In this document: one piece after another, positions 38,693 through 47,521 of the stretch
How positions within the stretch are numbered: position 1 is the stretch's first letter
Layout: each line of letters begins with the position of its first letter
Assembly (NCBI GenBank): GCA_001971685.1
Contig: CP019326.1
Coordinates: 3,100,001-3,164,000, forward strand
Length of the DNA: 64,000 nucleotides
Direction of reading: 5' to 3'
Source of the DNA: Halomonas sp. 1513
GTDB lineage: Bacteria; Pseudomonadota; Gammaproteobacteria; Pseudomonadales; Halomonadaceae
Made by a program: the position numbers and the translations under genes
The notes under the pieces: generated by a model
The model's input: the letters and a program-made list of their open reading frames with translations, nothing else
The model's database searches: none
Told to the model about the DNA's origin: nothing

Positions 38693-39445
38693 ATGTTTCC
38701 CACGCTCCCGGAGCGCATCAACGTACTGCTCACCGGTGCCTCAGGCGGCATCGGCCAGGCGCTCTGCCACGCCCTGCTCGATGAGCCGCAGGTGGCGCGA
38801 GTGATCGCCGTCAGCCGACGCCCACTGGCTCTCGATGAGCACGACCCACGCGGCATCGCCGAGCCGCTGCAGGCCGACCTGACCGCTGCCGAGGGCCGCG
38901 CGGCGCTGGCCGACCACCTCGACGGTGCGCCGCTGCACCTCATCGTCAACACCCTGGGCATGCTTCACGACGACGCCGCAGGCATCGCCCCGGAGAAGCG
39001 CCTCGAGGATCTCGATCCCGGCGCGCTGGCGCGGCTCTTCGAGGTCAATGCCGCGACCCCGGCGCTGCTACTGCAGGCGCTGCTGCCGTCGCTCAAGGGC
39101 ACGCATCCGGCCTATTTCGCCAGCCTCTCGGCGCGGGTCGGCTCGATTGCCGACAACCGCCTCGGCGGCTGGTACGCCTACCGTGCCAGCAAGGCCGCCC
39201 ACAATATGCTGCTCAGTACCGCCGCGGTGGAGTTCAAGCGCCTCAACCGCCGGCTGTGCGTGCTCTGCCTGCACCCCGGCACCACCGATACCGCGCTCTC
39301 AGCGCCGTTTCAGGCACGGGTGCCCGACGGCAAGCTGTTCACCCCTGACTTCGTGGCCGAGCGGCTGCTGGCAGTGATCGCCGAGCGCAGCGCCGACGAC
39401 AGCGGCGGCTTCTGGGATTGGGCAGGAGACCCCATCCCCTGGTAA
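38693..39445 (+). CDS. Short-chain dehydrogenase/reductase
   Basis: A 250-residue SDR. The cofactor motif is VLLTGASGGIGQAL (residues about 11-24), the NAG-equivalent strand is LIVNTLGML, and the catalytic residues are Ser in SLSARVGS and Tyr-Lys in YAYRASKAAHNM. Small folding-type members near this size act on unknown carbonyls; the C-terminal LHPGTTDTALSAPF is typical of the csgA/YciK-like group. AGGAGG precedes the ATG. The frame runs far upstream opposite gltX, but that extension is only a shadow. It is divergent from gltX and convergent with the LysR gene. Confidence 0.9.
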   Translation: MFPTLPERINVLLTGASGGIGQALCHALLDEPQVARVIAVSRRPLALDEHDPRGIAEPLQADLTAAEGRAALADHLDGAPLHLIVNTLGMLHDDAAGIAPEKRLEDLDPGALARLFEVNAATPALLLQALLPSLKGTHPAYFASLSARVGSIADNRLGGWYAYRASKAAHNMLLSTAAVEFKRLNRRLCVLCLHPGTTDTALSAPFQARVPDGKLFTPDFVAERLLAVIAERSADDSGGFWDWAGDPIPW

Positions 39446-39449
39446 GGGG

Positions 39450-40346
39450 TTACAGCGCCAGGTGTTCGCGAAACCAGTCGGTAATGAAGTCGAGATAGGC
39501 GCGGGTCTTGTCGGGCAGGTACTTACGCGAGCGGAACAGCACCAGCATGCTGCCATGCTCGTTCCAGTAGGGCTGCAGCAGCGGCACCAGCAGCCCCTCG
39601 GCCACCGCCTGGCGGGCGGCGAAGGTCGGCAGGTAGGCCAGTCCGAAACCGGCCTTGGCCGCCTCCACCACCCCCAGCAGGTTATTGATCACCAGCCGCG
39701 AGCCCGGCTCGATATCCAGCGGCTGGCCGTTGAGTGAAAAGCGCCAGTGGGCGCCGAGGTCGTAGTTGCCGTAGAACACGCTGTCGTGCTCGCGGATGTC
39801 CTGGGGGTGCTGGGGGCGGTTGACCCTGGCCAGGTACTCGGGCGATGCATAGAGCCCGTAGACCACCTTGCACAGCGGCCGCGACACTAGGCTCGAGGGC
39901 GGCAGCGGCCCCATGCGGATCGCCAGGTCGACGGCATCGTCGATGGGTTCGAAGCGCTGGTCCTCGAGCAGGATCTCCACGGCCACGTCGGGATAGCGGC
40001 GCATGAAGGCGGTGGTCGGCGCCGCCAGGTACATGAAGCCGAAGCTGACCTGGGCGCTGACCTTGAGCTGGCCCCGCGGCCGCGCGGTGACCGACTGCAC
40101 CTGGGCCTCGGCGGAGGCCAGCTCCTCGCGGATGCGCAGCCCGTGCTCGTAGTAGATCTGTCCCGACTCGGTGAGCCGCAGCGAGCGGGTCGAGCGGTTG
40201 AGCAGACTCACCCCCAGTTCATCCTCCAAGGCCGCCACGCGCTTGGACGCCAGCGACTTGGAGATACCCAGGCGCCGTGCCGCGGCGGTGAAGCTGCCGC
40301 TGCGCACGACCTCGACGAAGACTTTCAAGGCATCCAGGGTTGCCAT
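39450..40346 (-). CDS. LysR-family transcriptional regulator
   Basis: A 298-residue regulator. The winged HTH (1-62, FTAAARRLGISKSLASKRVAALE) is of the DsdC/AaeR-like subgroup that starts MATLDALKVFVEVV. The effector domain (about 90-295) contains MGPLPPSSLVSRPL and FYGNYD segments. The 3' end is five bases from the convergent SDR gene. Its upstream region contains no divergent protein gene but a candidate structured RNA, so its target is not obvious. Confidence 0.93.
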   Translation of the reverse strand: MATLDALKVFVEVVRSGSFTAAARRLGISKSLASKRVAALEDELGVSLLNRSTRSLRLTESGQIYYEHGLRIREELASAEAQVQSVTARPRGQLKVSAQVSFGFMYLAAPTTAFMRRYPDVAVEILLEDQRFEPIDDAVDLAIRMGPLPPSSLVSRPLCKVVYGLYASPEYLARVNRPQHPQDIREHDSVFYGNYDLGAHWRFSLNGQPLDIEPGSRLVINNLLGVVEAAKAGFGLAYLPTFAARQAVAEGLLVPLLQPYWNEHGSMLVLFRSRKYLPDKTRAYLDFITDWFREHLAL

Positions 40347-40447
40347 GTCCTGCCCCGCGTTAGTGAATGATCGACCAGGCCAGATGTTTCCATTTTGGAA
40401 ACACTAGTTTTCGATTGTACCCACTTATTCCGCAAACGCCGACTGCC

Positions 40448-40604
40448 TATACTGCCCGGGTCTCGCAGCGAACGGCTGTGCCGGGCGCCACCGAGACCAA
40501 CGCCATCAGGCAGGGGCAATGGTGCCCACGCCTGGATGACGCCTTCAGTGCAACTCGCTTGTGCGCGGCCGGCTATCTCTCGATGACCGGCGCGCTTTCT
40601 TTTG
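40448..40604 (+). ncRNA. Candidate structured non-coding RNA with own terminator
   Basis: A TATACT -10 at 40448-40453 (weak -35) would start transcription near 40459. The predicted RNA has three stem-loops. Stem 1 is GGTCTCG/CGAGACC (40459-40465 with 40492-40498) enclosing a small CAGC/GCTG hairpin. Stem 2 is CATCAGGC/GCCTGGATG (40504-40511 with 40530-40538, one bulged G) with an inner GGGCA/TGCCC. Stem 3 is a terminator hairpin GCGCG-CCGG/CCGG-CGCGC (40563-40595) followed by TTTCTTTT. No protein frame on this strand has a ribosome-binding site. It could instead be the leader of a gene displaced by the adjacent intron. Confidence 0.45.
40563..40603 (+). terminator. Terminator of the candidate ncRNA
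   Basis: GCGCG and CCGG (40563-40572, one bulged G) pair with CCGG and CGCGC (40587-40595); an inner ATC/GAT pair closes a TCTC loop. TTTCTTTT follows. No protein gene on the plus strand lies upstream, which is why a non-coding transcript is proposed. Confidence 0.7.
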
Positions 40605-40625
40605 CCCGCCATCTGCCCCCTGATA

Positions 40626-42553
40626 ATCGGGTAGGGGCCGGGGTCACCCCCGGCGCCCTCCCACACCACCGGGCATACGGTTCCGTACCACGGCGGTTCA
40701 CGAAGAACGGCTAAGCCCTCTTACCGTATCAAGTACCGAGATCAGGCCCAGTTGGTTGAACCACTTCCGTGGCAGGGCCTGATTCATGTGCGAGGCCCCG
40801 GCGTTCCACCACGGGCCTCGACCGTTCCCCGCCGATTTCCAGGCGCGCTGGTCGTCCAGCCCCAGCGCCAGGAGCTTCCGGCGTCGAGTCTGCGGCCGCT
40901 TCCACTGCCGCCAGATCACGCAGCGCAGTCGGCGGCGTATCCAACCATCCAGCGCTTCCAACGGGCGTTTAACATCGACGAGACTGAAGTAGCTGGCCCA
41001 GCCTCGCAGGACTGGCACCAGCTCTTCGACGACGCGTCGGATATTGCGCCCCTTGCCACGCTTGAGTACCTCACGGACACGCTGCATCAGGCGCTGCAGG
41101 CTGGCCTTGGCCAGCGTCAGCTTCGGCAGTTTGTGTCGGGTCAGCGTGTAGCCCAGGTACCCGCGGTGCCACGGGCGGTCCACCGCACTCTTGGCGTGAT
41201 TGACCGTGAGCCTGAGTGAGCTCTCGAGAAAATCACTCAGGCTAGCCATAACGCGCTCACCCGCTCGACGACTCCTGACGTATACCTGCAGGTCGTCGGC
41301 GTAGCGGCAGAAGCGGTGACCGCGGCGTTCCAGCTCCTTGTCCACGTCATCCAGCAGGATATTGGCCAGCAGCGGACTCAGCGGTCCGCCCTGCGGCGTT
41401 CCCTGTTGGCGTGGCGCGGGCAGGCCGTCCTGAAACATCCCGGCTTCCAGATAGCGACGAATCAGGCGCCGTACCCGCTTGTCGCGGATGCGGCGCGCGA
41501 CCCGGGCCATCAGCAGGTCGTGGTTCACCCGGTCAAAGAAGGCTTTCAGGTCAAGATCGACCACCCAGCGGTGGCCGGCAGTGACATGGGCCTTCATCGC
41601 CGAGACGGCCTGCTGGGCACTGCGCCCTGGCCTGTAGCCGTAGCTCGATGCCGAGAATGTCGGATCGAAGATCGGCGTCAGTACCTGAAGCAGCGCCTGC
41701 TGGATCAGCCGGTCGGTCACCGTGGGGATGCCGAGCTGCCGTGTCCCGCCCTTGGGCTTGGGAATCTTGACGGCCCGGACCGGGCTGGGATGATACTCAC
41801 CGGCCAGCAGCCGCTCGCGCAGCGTCGGCCAGTACTGTTTCAGGTGATCGGCCAGCTGATCCACCGTCATGCCGTCGGCACCCGGTGCGCCTTGGTTGGC
41901 GACCACCTTCCGGTAAGCCCGCGCCATGTTGGCCTTCGCTACCACGGCCTCCATGAGCGGGGCGGGCTCCGCTTTCGTCCACGATGACGACGCCGGGACC
42001 GTCTCGACGCCCACCGGCCGGGACTCAGAGTTCCGCCCCTGCCCCTCTGGGTGGGTGACGGTATCAGCGTCAGTGTCTGTCTTCATGATCGATCCTCGAG
42101 ACGTCATCGCCTACTCGCGGTTCTTCATGTTCGGCCCTTGGTGCCGGGGTGAATCGGCACTTACTATGACCTCTGCTGACGTCTGGTGACCCATCCCGCC
42201 GCCTCTCGACGCCGGTAGCACCGTGGCAGACCACCAGACCTCCCAGGGTAAGACGCGCGACCTTCCTCCCACCTACCCGCCGCATTTACTACCGCACCTT
42301 CTGGATAGCTATCGGGTTTCGAGGATCTTAGCCCTCTCGCCCAGATGCGGGAGCCTCATATACGGTTCCTGTTCGTCGGGCCAGGAGTTTGCCTTCAGCT
42401 TCCTTCAGATTCCGCCTCGCGACGGACACCCTTGCTGTTCAGCTAACGGTTCCCGCTATCAGGGTCCGTAGGGGACTCTCACCCCCGAGTCATCCCGAGG
42501 CACCACCCTCGGAAACAGCGCCCGTCAGGCGCTGCGCGCCATGCCTGGCGCAC
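40626..42553 (-). mobile_element. Group II intron, full length
   Basis: A 1.93-kb intron on the minus strand. It begins GTGCGCC at 42553, the group II 5' consensus. Structured domains I-III cover about 42110-42553, the maturase gene fills domain IV, domain V is at about 40665-40697 directly behind the maturase stop, and domain VI (40626-40658) ends CTACCCGAT, consistent with the AY 3' end. The 5' end lies one base behind the T-tract of the eda terminator. Insertion behind a terminator stem-loop and the lack of an endonuclease domain both fit group IIC introns. The exact 3' boundary could shift by one or two bases. No interruption is seen, so it may be mobile. Confidence 0.88.
40698..42086 (-). 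CDS. ltrA: Group II intron reverse transcriptase/maturase
   Basis: A 462-residue intron-encoded protein that promotes splicing and reverse-transcribes the intron during transposition. The RT domain spans about residues 60-300, with IPKPKGGTRQLGIPTV (RT1-2), WVVDLDLKAFFDRVNHD (RT3), GTPQGGPLSPLLANILL (RT4) and the catalytic RYADDLQVY (RT5). The maturase X domain follows, with LRGWASYF and GPWWNAGASHMN. No HNH endonuclease domain is present. The ATG at 42086 is preferred over one seven codons upstream. All catalytic aspartates are intact, so it is probably functional. Confidence 0.94.
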   Translation of the reverse strand: MKTDTDADTVTHPEGQGRNSESRPVGVETVPASSSWTKAEPAPLMEAVVAKANMARAYRKVVANQGAPGADGMTVDQLADHLKQYWPTLRERLLAGEYHPSPVRAVKIPKPKGGTRQLGIPTVTDRLIQQALLQVLTPIFDPTFSASSYGYRPGRSAQQAVSAMKAHVTAGHRWVVDLDLKAFFDRVNHDLLMARVARRIRDKRVRRLIRRYLEAGMFQDGLPAPRQQGTPQGGPLSPLLANILLDDVDKELERRGHRFCRYADDLQVYVRSRRAGERVMASLSDFLESSLRLTVNHAKSAVDRPWHRGYLGYTLTRHKLPKLTLAKASLQRLMQRVREVLKRGKGRNIRRVVEELVPVLRGWASYFSLVDVKRPLEALDGWIRRRLRCVIWRQWKRPQTRRRKLLALGLDDQRAWKSAGNGRGPWWNAGASHMNQALPRKWFNQLGLISVLDTVRGLSRSS

Positions 42554-42554
42554 C

Positions 42555-42584
42555 AAAAAAAGGCCCGCTCACGGGGAACGGGCC
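42555..42584 (-). terminator. Terminator of the zwf-pgl-eda operon (intron target)
   Basis: On the minus strand GGCCCG (42579-42584) and CGGGCC (42562-42567) flank an 11-base GC-rich loop and are followed by seven T residues (42555-42561). The group II intron starts two bases further on, so this hairpin is probably its insertion signal. Confidence 0.88.
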
Positions 42585-42629
42585 GAACAACAGCACGGGC
42601 TGTCGAGAGAGATCGAATTCGCTAACGCC

Positions 42630-43292
42630 TCAGTGGTGGAAGCGCTCCGCGGCCTGGCGCGCCAGCTCGCGGATGGCACTCCAGTCCTCGGCCTCCACCA
42701 GCGCCTTGGGGGTCAGCCAGGAGCCGCCCACACACATCACATTGGGCAGCGCCAGGTACTCGTCGGCGTTGTCGACGCTGATGCCGCCGGTGGGGCAGAA
42801 GCGCGCCTCGGGAATCGGCGCACCGAAGGCCTTGATCGCCTTGGCCCCGCCGCTGGACTCGGCGGGGAAGAACTTGAAGCGCCGGTAGCCGTACTGCCAG
42901 CCGGTCATCAGTTCGGAGATGGTCGACACGCCGGGCAGCATCGGCACCGGGCTCTCGACGCCGTAGCGGTAGAGCGCCTCGGTGGCCCCTGGGGTAACCA
43001 CGAAGTCGGCGCCGACCTCCTCGGCCAGGCGATACTGGGCCGGGGTGAGCACCGTACCGACGCCAATGCTGGCCCCCGGCAAGGCCTCGCGCATGCGCTT
43101 GATCGCTTCCAGGGCACAGTCGGTGCGCAGCGTCACTTCGAGGACGGTCAAGCCGCCCTCGACCAGGGCGCGGCCCATCGGCACCGCGTCCTCGAGGCGC
43201 TCGATGGTGATCACCGGGATCACCTCGGCCTTGAGGCAGATGCTGTCGAGTTCGGTGGTGCGCGTGGATGGCAGCTGCTTGTCGATGGTCAT
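42630..43292 (-). CDS. eda: KDPG aldolase (bifunctional eda)
   Basis: A 220-residue class I aldolase, the last Entner-Doudoroff step: 2-keto-3-deoxy-6-phosphogluconate gives pyruvate and glyceraldehyde 3-phosphate. The Schiff-base Lys is in RRFKFFPAE, the catalytic Glu in VLEVTLRT, and GGISVDNADEYL forms the phosphate site. The family also cleaves 4-hydroxy-2-oxoglutarate. It lies 21 bases behind pgl in a zwf-pgl-eda operon. edd is not in this window. Confidence 0.96.
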   Translation of the reverse strand: MTIDKQLPSTRTTELDSICLKAEVIPVITIERLEDAVPMGRALVEGGLTVLEVTLRTDCALEAIKRMREALPGASIGVGTVLTPAQYRLAEEVGADFVVTPGATEALYRYGVESPVPMLPGVSTISELMTGWQYGYRRFKFFPAESSGGAKAIKAFGAPIPEARFCPTGGISVDNADEYLALPNVMCVGGSWLTPKALVEAEDWSAIRELARQAAERFHH

Positions 43293-43313
43293 GTTCGGAG
43301 TCTCCAGAGGGGA

Positions 43314-43979
43314 TCAGGGCGCCCAGTAGATGGCCAGCGGGCAGGCCAGGAAGGCGCGGATCGGCAGTGCGCGAACGTCGTCGCCGCCCAGCGCCGCGGC
43401 CAGCACGCTGCGCTTGTCGTCGCCGTTGATGTGCAACATGTGGCGGCGCGCCTGGTGCAGGCGACCGGCACTCATAGTGATGCGCGGCTGCGGCTGGCTC
43501 GGAGTGCGTACCGCGACCAGCGGCTCATCGCTGGACAGCGCCAGGTCGAGCTCACGGCTATCGGGAAACAGCGAGGCGGTATGGCCGTCGCCGCCCATGC
43601 CGAGGATCACCACGCTGGCCGGCCAGGCCAGCGGCTCGATCCGCCGGGCCACCTCGGCCACGCCCTGCTCGGGGGTCTCGGCGGCACTGGTCAAGGGCAC
43701 GAAGCGGGCCGCCGCTGCCGGCCCCTGAAGCAGATGCTCGCGCACCAGGCGGGCGTTGCTGTCGGCACTCTCGGCATCGACCCAGCGCTCGTCGGCGAGG
43801 GTCACCTCGACCCGCGACCACGGCAGGTCATAGGCAGCCAGCGCAGCGAAGAAGGGTACCGGCGTCGAGCCGCCGGACACCACCAGCAGAGCGCGCTCCT
43901 GACGGTCAAGATCCACACGCAGCGCTTCGGCGACGGCCTCGGCGAGCTGTTCGGCGAGTTGTTGGCGAGCCTGACTCAT
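43314..43979 (-). CDS. pgl: 6-Phosphogluconolactonase
   Basis: A 221-residue DevB-type lactonase that hydrolyses 6-phosphogluconolactone made by Zwf. Family blocks are VVSGGSTPVPFF, VTLADERWVDAESADSN, the glycine-rich VILGMGGDGHTASLFPD and the C-terminal ACPLAIYW. The ATG at 43979 is used, with its GAGGA site inside the last codons of zwf; an ATG five codons upstream would overlap the zwf stop by four codons. Only one base separates this start from the zwf stop, so translation is coupled. Confidence 0.95.
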   Translation of the reverse strand: MSQARQQLAEQLAEAVAEALRVDLDRQERALLVVSGGSTPVPFFAALAAYDLPWSRVEVTLADERWVDAESADSNARLVREHLLQGPAAAARFVPLTSAAETPEQGVAEVARRIEPLAWPASVVILGMGGDGHTASLFPDSRELDLALSSDEPLVAVRTPSQPQPRITMSAGRLHQARRHMLHINGDDKRSVLAAALGGDDVRALPIRAFLACPLAIYWAP

Positions 43980-43980
43980 G

Positions 43981-45474
43981 TCAATAGTCCTCATACCAGC
44001 TGCGGCCGTCCTGGGTGATCATGGCGATCGACGCGACCGGCCCCCAGGAGCCGGCAGGATAGCGCCGCGGCGGCATATCGCGCGCCTCCCAGCCCGCGAT
44101 CAGCTGATCGCACCAGCGCCAGGCGTGTTCGACCTCGTCGCGACGCACGAACAGGTACTGCTGGCCCTTCATGACCTCGAGCAGCAGGCGCTCATAGGCA
44201 TCGGGAATCCGCGACTTGGGGAAGGCGTTGTTGAAATCCAGGTGCAGCGGCCCGGGGCGCAGGCGCATGCCCTTGTCCAAGCCGCTGTCCTTGGTCAGCA
44301 CCTGCAGCGCAATGCCCTCCTCCGGCTGCAGGCGGATGATCAGCTTGTTAGCCGCCAGGCTGCGCTGGTCCGGGTCGAAGATATAGTGCGGCTGCTGGCG
44401 AAAGTGAATGACGATCTGCGACAGCTTCTCGGGCATGCGCTTGCCGGTGCGCAGGTAGAACGGCACCCCCGCCCAGCGCCAGTTGGCGACCTCGGTCTTC
44501 ATGGCGACGAAGGTTTCGGTGTGGCTGTCGGTATTGGCACCCTCCTCCTCGAGGTAGCCGGGCACCGCGGCGCCCTCGCTGGTGCCGGCGGTATACTGGC
44601 CGCGCACCACGTCGCGACCCAGCGCCTCGCCGACGAACGGCTTGAGCGCCTTGAGCACCTTGACCTTCTCGTCGCGGATGGCATCGGCGTCGAGGTTCGA
44701 GGGCGGGTCCATGGCGATCAGGCACAGCAGCTGCAGCAAATGATTCTGCACCATGTCGCGCAGCTGGCCGGCCTGGTCGAAATAGCCCCAGCGGCCCTCG
44801 ATGCCGACCTGCTCGGCGACGGTGATCTCGACGTGGGAGATGTGGTTCTGGTTCCACTGGGTACCGAACAGCGGATTGGCGAAGCGCAGCGCGATCAGAT
44901 TCTGCACCGTCTCCTTGCCCAGATAGTGGTCGATGCGGTAGATCCGCGACTCGGGGAACACCTCGCCGATGACGTCGTTGATCTGCTGCGATGAGGCAAG
45001 GTCGTAGCCGATCGGCTTCTCCACCACTACCCGGACGCTGTCGTCGAGGCTGCCGCTGGCCTGCAGGTTACGGCAGATATCACCGTAGATGCTGGCCGGC
45101 ACCGAGAGATAGACCACCATCGGCCGCGGCGACCCTTCGCGCCAGGCGCGGATCGCCTCGTATCCCTCGACGCTGGCGAAATCCAGCTTGAGGTAGTCGA
45201 GACGCGCCATGAAACGCTTGAGGCTGGCCTTGTCCTGCTCGCTGCTCTTTACCCGCCGCTGCAGGGCATCGGCGACCTGCTGGCGAAACGCCTCGCCGTC
45301 GATATCCTGACGTGCCAGACCGAGCAGACGGGTACCCTCGGGCAGCAGCCCCTCGCGGTCGAGGTGATAGAGCGCCGGAAACAGCTTGCGCAGCGCCAGG
45401 TCGCCCAACGCGCCGAACAGCGCCAGATCGATCTCGGTGTCGGCCACGTTCGGCATCGCGCTGTGCTGACTCAT
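43981..45474 (-). CDS. zwf: Glucose-6-phosphate 1-dehydrogenase
   Basis: A 497-residue enzyme that commits glucose 6-phosphate to the Entner-Doudoroff and pentose phosphate routes and makes NAD(P)H. The nucleotide motif is [16 protein letters not shown] (GA-L-GDLA in place of the common GASGDLA). The substrate/catalytic motif RIDHYLGKE is intact, with the second His in [11 protein letters not shown]. The pgl and eda genes follow. The promoter region shared with divergent hexR carries HexR-type operators, predicting repression relieved by KDPG. Confidence 0.96.
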   Translation of the reverse strand: MSQHSAMPNVADTEIDLALFGALGDLALRKLFPALYHLDREGLLPEGTRLLGLARQDIDGEAFRQQVADALQRRVKSSEQDKASLKRFMARLDYLKLDFASVEGYEAIRAWREGSPRPMVVYLSVPASIYGDICRNLQASGSLDDSVRVVVEKPIGYDLASSQQINDVIGEVFPESRIYRIDHYLGKETVQNLIALRFANPLFGTQWNQNHISHVEITVAEQVGIEGRWGYFDQAGQLRDMVQNHLLQLLCLIAMDPPSNLDADAIRDEKVKVLKALKPFVGEALGRDVVRGQYTAGTSEGAAVPGYLEEEGANTDSHTETFVAMKTEVANWRWAGVPFYLRTGKRMPEKLSQIVIHFRQQPHYIFDPDQRSLAANKLIIRLQPEEGIALQVLTKDSGLDKGMRLRPGPLHLDFNNAFPKSRIPDAYERLLLEVMKGQQYLFVRRDEVEHAWRWCDQLIAGWEARDMPPRRYPAGSWGPVASIAMITQDGRSWYEDY

Positions 45475-45525
45475 GCCTTGCCCCCTGAAATTTGGTTAAC
45501 TTACCGATAAAATACGTGTTCGCTG

Positions 45526-45549
45526 ACAGATAAAGCAACATTTATCTGT
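45526..45549. promoter_or_regulatory. Perfect 9-bp inverted repeat upstream of zwf
   Basis: ACAGATAAA (45526-45534) and TTTATCTGT (45541-45549) are perfect arms around a six-base spacer. The right arm overlaps the first HexR-type site by three bases. It could be an additional operator or a hairpin in a zwf leader; the minus strand reads TTGCTT and TATTTT as weak promoter elements around it. Confidence 0.5.
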
Positions 45550-45561
45550 AATTTTACTACC
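45547..45561. promoter_or_regulatory. HexR operator, canonical spacing
   Basis: TGTAATTTTACTACC matches the HexR consensus TGTARTWWWAYTACA at 14 of 15 positions. It lies 73 bases upstream of the zwf start codon on the zwf side of the gap. Confidence 0.75.
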
Positions 45562-45628
45562 AAAGATGCAGTAGCGTCGAGCCATGTATGGTCATCCTGG
45601 CATCCTCCCGCTAGGATAGCCGTGAAAA

Positions 45629-45646
45629 TGTAGTTAAATCACTACA
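45629..45646. promoter_or_regulatory. HexR-like operator, expanded spacing
   Basis: TGTAGT (45629-45634) and ACTACA (45641-45646) are perfect half-sites, but the spacer is six bases instead of three. It lies 75 bases before hexR and may mediate autoregulation. Confidence 0.6.
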
Positions 45647-45720
45647 TCATCGGTCGCCATGCATCAAGGCCGTCGCCGTACCACAGCGATGATTGCCCGC
45701 TACCAAGAGTCTAGCCGCCC

Positions 45721-46578
45721 ATGTCCAGCCATGACCTGATCGAACGTATCCGCAAGCGCCTGGACGAGCTCAACCGCTCCGAACGCAAGGTTGCCGACGT
45801 GATTCTCGCCGACCCCGCCTCGGCCACCGGCATGAGCATCGCCACCCTGGCACAGGCCGCCTCGGTCAGCGAACCTACGGTCAATCGGTTCTGTCGCAAC
45901 TTCGAGGCCAAGGGTTACCCCGACTTCAAGATCAAGCTGGCACAGAGCCTGGCCGGCGGCACCCCCTACGTCAGCCGCAGCGTCGAGCGCGACGACGATG
46001 CCGCCGGCTACGGCGACAAGATCTTCGGTGCCACCATCGCCGCCCTCGACGAGGCGCGCCGAGCGCTCGACGCCAGGCGTGTCGAACGCGCCGTCGACTA
46101 CCTGATCCAGGCCAAGCAGATCCACTTCTTCGGCTTGGGCGCCTCTGGGCCGGTGGCCCAGGACGCCCAGCACAAGTTCTTCCGCTTCAACCTGCCGGTG
46201 ATGGCCTATGAAGACGTGCTGATGCAGCGCATGGTCGCCGCCGCCAGCCATACCGGTGACGTGGTGGTTATCATCTCCTACACCGGACGCACCCGGGAAC
46301 TGGTGGAAATTGCCCGTCTGGCGAGGGAGAACGGCGCGGTAGTACTGGGCATCACCGCCCCCGACTCGCCGCTGGCCGGCGAGTGCACCGAAACCCTTGG
46401 GGTCACCGCGCCGGAGGACACCGACGTCTATATGCCGATGACCTCGCGGATGATCCACCTGGCACTGATCGACGTGCTGGCCACCGGCGTCACCCTGCGC
46501 CGCGGCGAGGATTTCCTGATTCACCTCAAGAAGATCAAGGATAGCCTGCAGGCGACGCGCTTTCCCGTAGGCCGCTAG
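45721..46578 (+). CDS. hexR: HexR, RpiR-family repressor of glucose catabolism
   Basis: A 285-residue regulator. The N-terminal RpiR helix-turn-helix (1-77) contains [22 protein letters not shown], and the C-terminal SIS sugar-phosphate-binding domain (about 120-260) contains [20 protein letters not shown] and [18 protein letters not shown]. HexR proteins sense KDPG and control zwf, eda and edd. It is divergent from zwf-pgl-eda, with two HexR-type operators in the 246-bp gap, the arrangement known from pseudomonads. The ATG lacks a strong ribosome-binding site. Confidence 0.95.
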   Translation: MSSHDLIERIRKRLDELNRSERKVADVILADPASATGMSIATLAQAASVSEPTVNRFCRNFEAKGYPDFKIKLAQSLAGGTPYVSRSVERDDDAAGYGDKIFGATIAALDEARRALDARRVERAVDYLIQAKQIHFFGLGASGPVAQDAQHKFFRFNLPVMAYEDVLMQRMVAAASHTGDVVVIISYTGRTRELVEIARLARENGAVVLGITAPDSPLAGECTETLGVTAPEDTDVYMPMTSRMIHLALIDVLATGVTLRRGEDFLIHLKKIKDSLQATRFPVGR

Positions 46579-46678
46579 CCTTAACCGCAACCAGCGCGCC
46601 GCCAGAGGTTTTCGCCGGGAACCGATTGGCGCATCATGGGGTCTGCTCACGCACTCGGTTTCCCCGGACGGAGTCCAC

Positions 46679-47485
46679 ATGCTCCCTGTGTCATCGCTTC
46701 CCGTTCGTCGGTCGCTGGCTTGCCTGGCAGGCAGTGCCTTGCTCTGCGCCAGCGCCCAGGCCCTTGAGCGCGAGGATCTGCAGCGCCAGCTGGCCACCCC
46801 GGCCCAGCTGCAGGGCAACTTCGAACAGCGCCACTGGCGGGAAGAACAGCAGTCGCGCCTGCACAGCGACGGACAATTTCTCTATCAGCGTGAACGCCTG
46901 CTGGTATGGCGCTTCGCCTCCCCGCGCGAAGCTACCCTGGCGTTTCCGAAACGCCTGCCCGGCCCTCGTGACGACATCGAGGAGGATGGCCTGCCGGACC
47001 GCGAACTGCTCGACGAGCTGCTCCCGGACAGGGTCGAATTCGGACGCCACCTGGTCGACCTGCTGGGCGGCAACTGGGCGCCGCTCGAAGAGGACTACGC
47101 CATCGCCCTGGCCGGTGAGGCAGACGCCTGGCAGGCCCGCTTCAGCCCCCGCGCCCCGGCATTGGAGCAGCAGCTCGGCGAACTGCTGCTGAGCGGCGAT
47201 GACAGCGGCTGGCAGCGCCTGGAGATACACGACGCCAACGGCGACGAGCTGCAGATCGAGTTCTCCGCCATCAGCGCGATGGTCGACGCGTCGCTGAGCG
47301 CCTTCCTAGGTCAGTGGCTGGAGGTCGAGGCTGCGCCGCGGGAAGAACAGGATCCGGACGACGATGACGGTGACGCGGTCATGGCCGAGGAGGTCGACCC
47401 CGAGGAGATCGACGCAGAGGTCGAGGAAATGGCCGACCAGAATGACGCAACGGACACCGACGCGGCTGACGACGCCGACGATTGA
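46679..47485 (+). CDS. LolA-like periplasmic protein with acidic tail
   Basis: A 268-residue exported protein. A signal peptide (about 1-28, SLACLAGSALLCASAQA then cleavage before LEREDL) is followed by a LolA-like beta-barrel pattern: LQGNFEQRHW, LHSDGQFLYQRERLLVWRF and later strands. This matches the LolA-related COG2834 group rather than LolA itself. The last 45 residues are almost all Asp, Glu and Ala, including DPDDDDGDA, an unusual and probably disordered acidic tail. A hydrophobic ligand such as a lipid or acyl chain is the family expectation. A membrane protein gene follows after 86 bases. Confidence 0.75.
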   Translation: MLPVSSLPVRRSLACLAGSALLCASAQALEREDLQRQLATPAQLQGNFEQRHWREEQQSRLHSDGQFLYQRERLLVWRFASPREATLAFPKRLPGPRDDIEEDGLPDRELLDELLPDRVEFGRHLVDLLGGNWAPLEEDYAIALAGEADAWQARFSPRAPALEQQLGELLLSGDDSGWQRLEIHDANGDELQIEFSAISAMVDASLSAFLGQWLEVEAAPREEQDPDDDDGDAVMAEEVDPEEIDAEVEEMADQNDATDTDAADDADD

Positions 47486-47521
47486 TCCCCGACTCAAGTT
47501 TCCCCCCTGCCGGCCGATAGC

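Noticed and set aside
40395..40586. A 63-codon frame inside the candidate ncRNA
   Set aside because: It starts before the predicted promoter, lacks a ribosome-binding site and has codon use unlike neighbouring genes.
40347..42629. Attachment site or genomic island border around the reverse transcriptase
   Set aside because: The boundaries are those of a group II intron; no integrase, direct repeats or tRNA are present.
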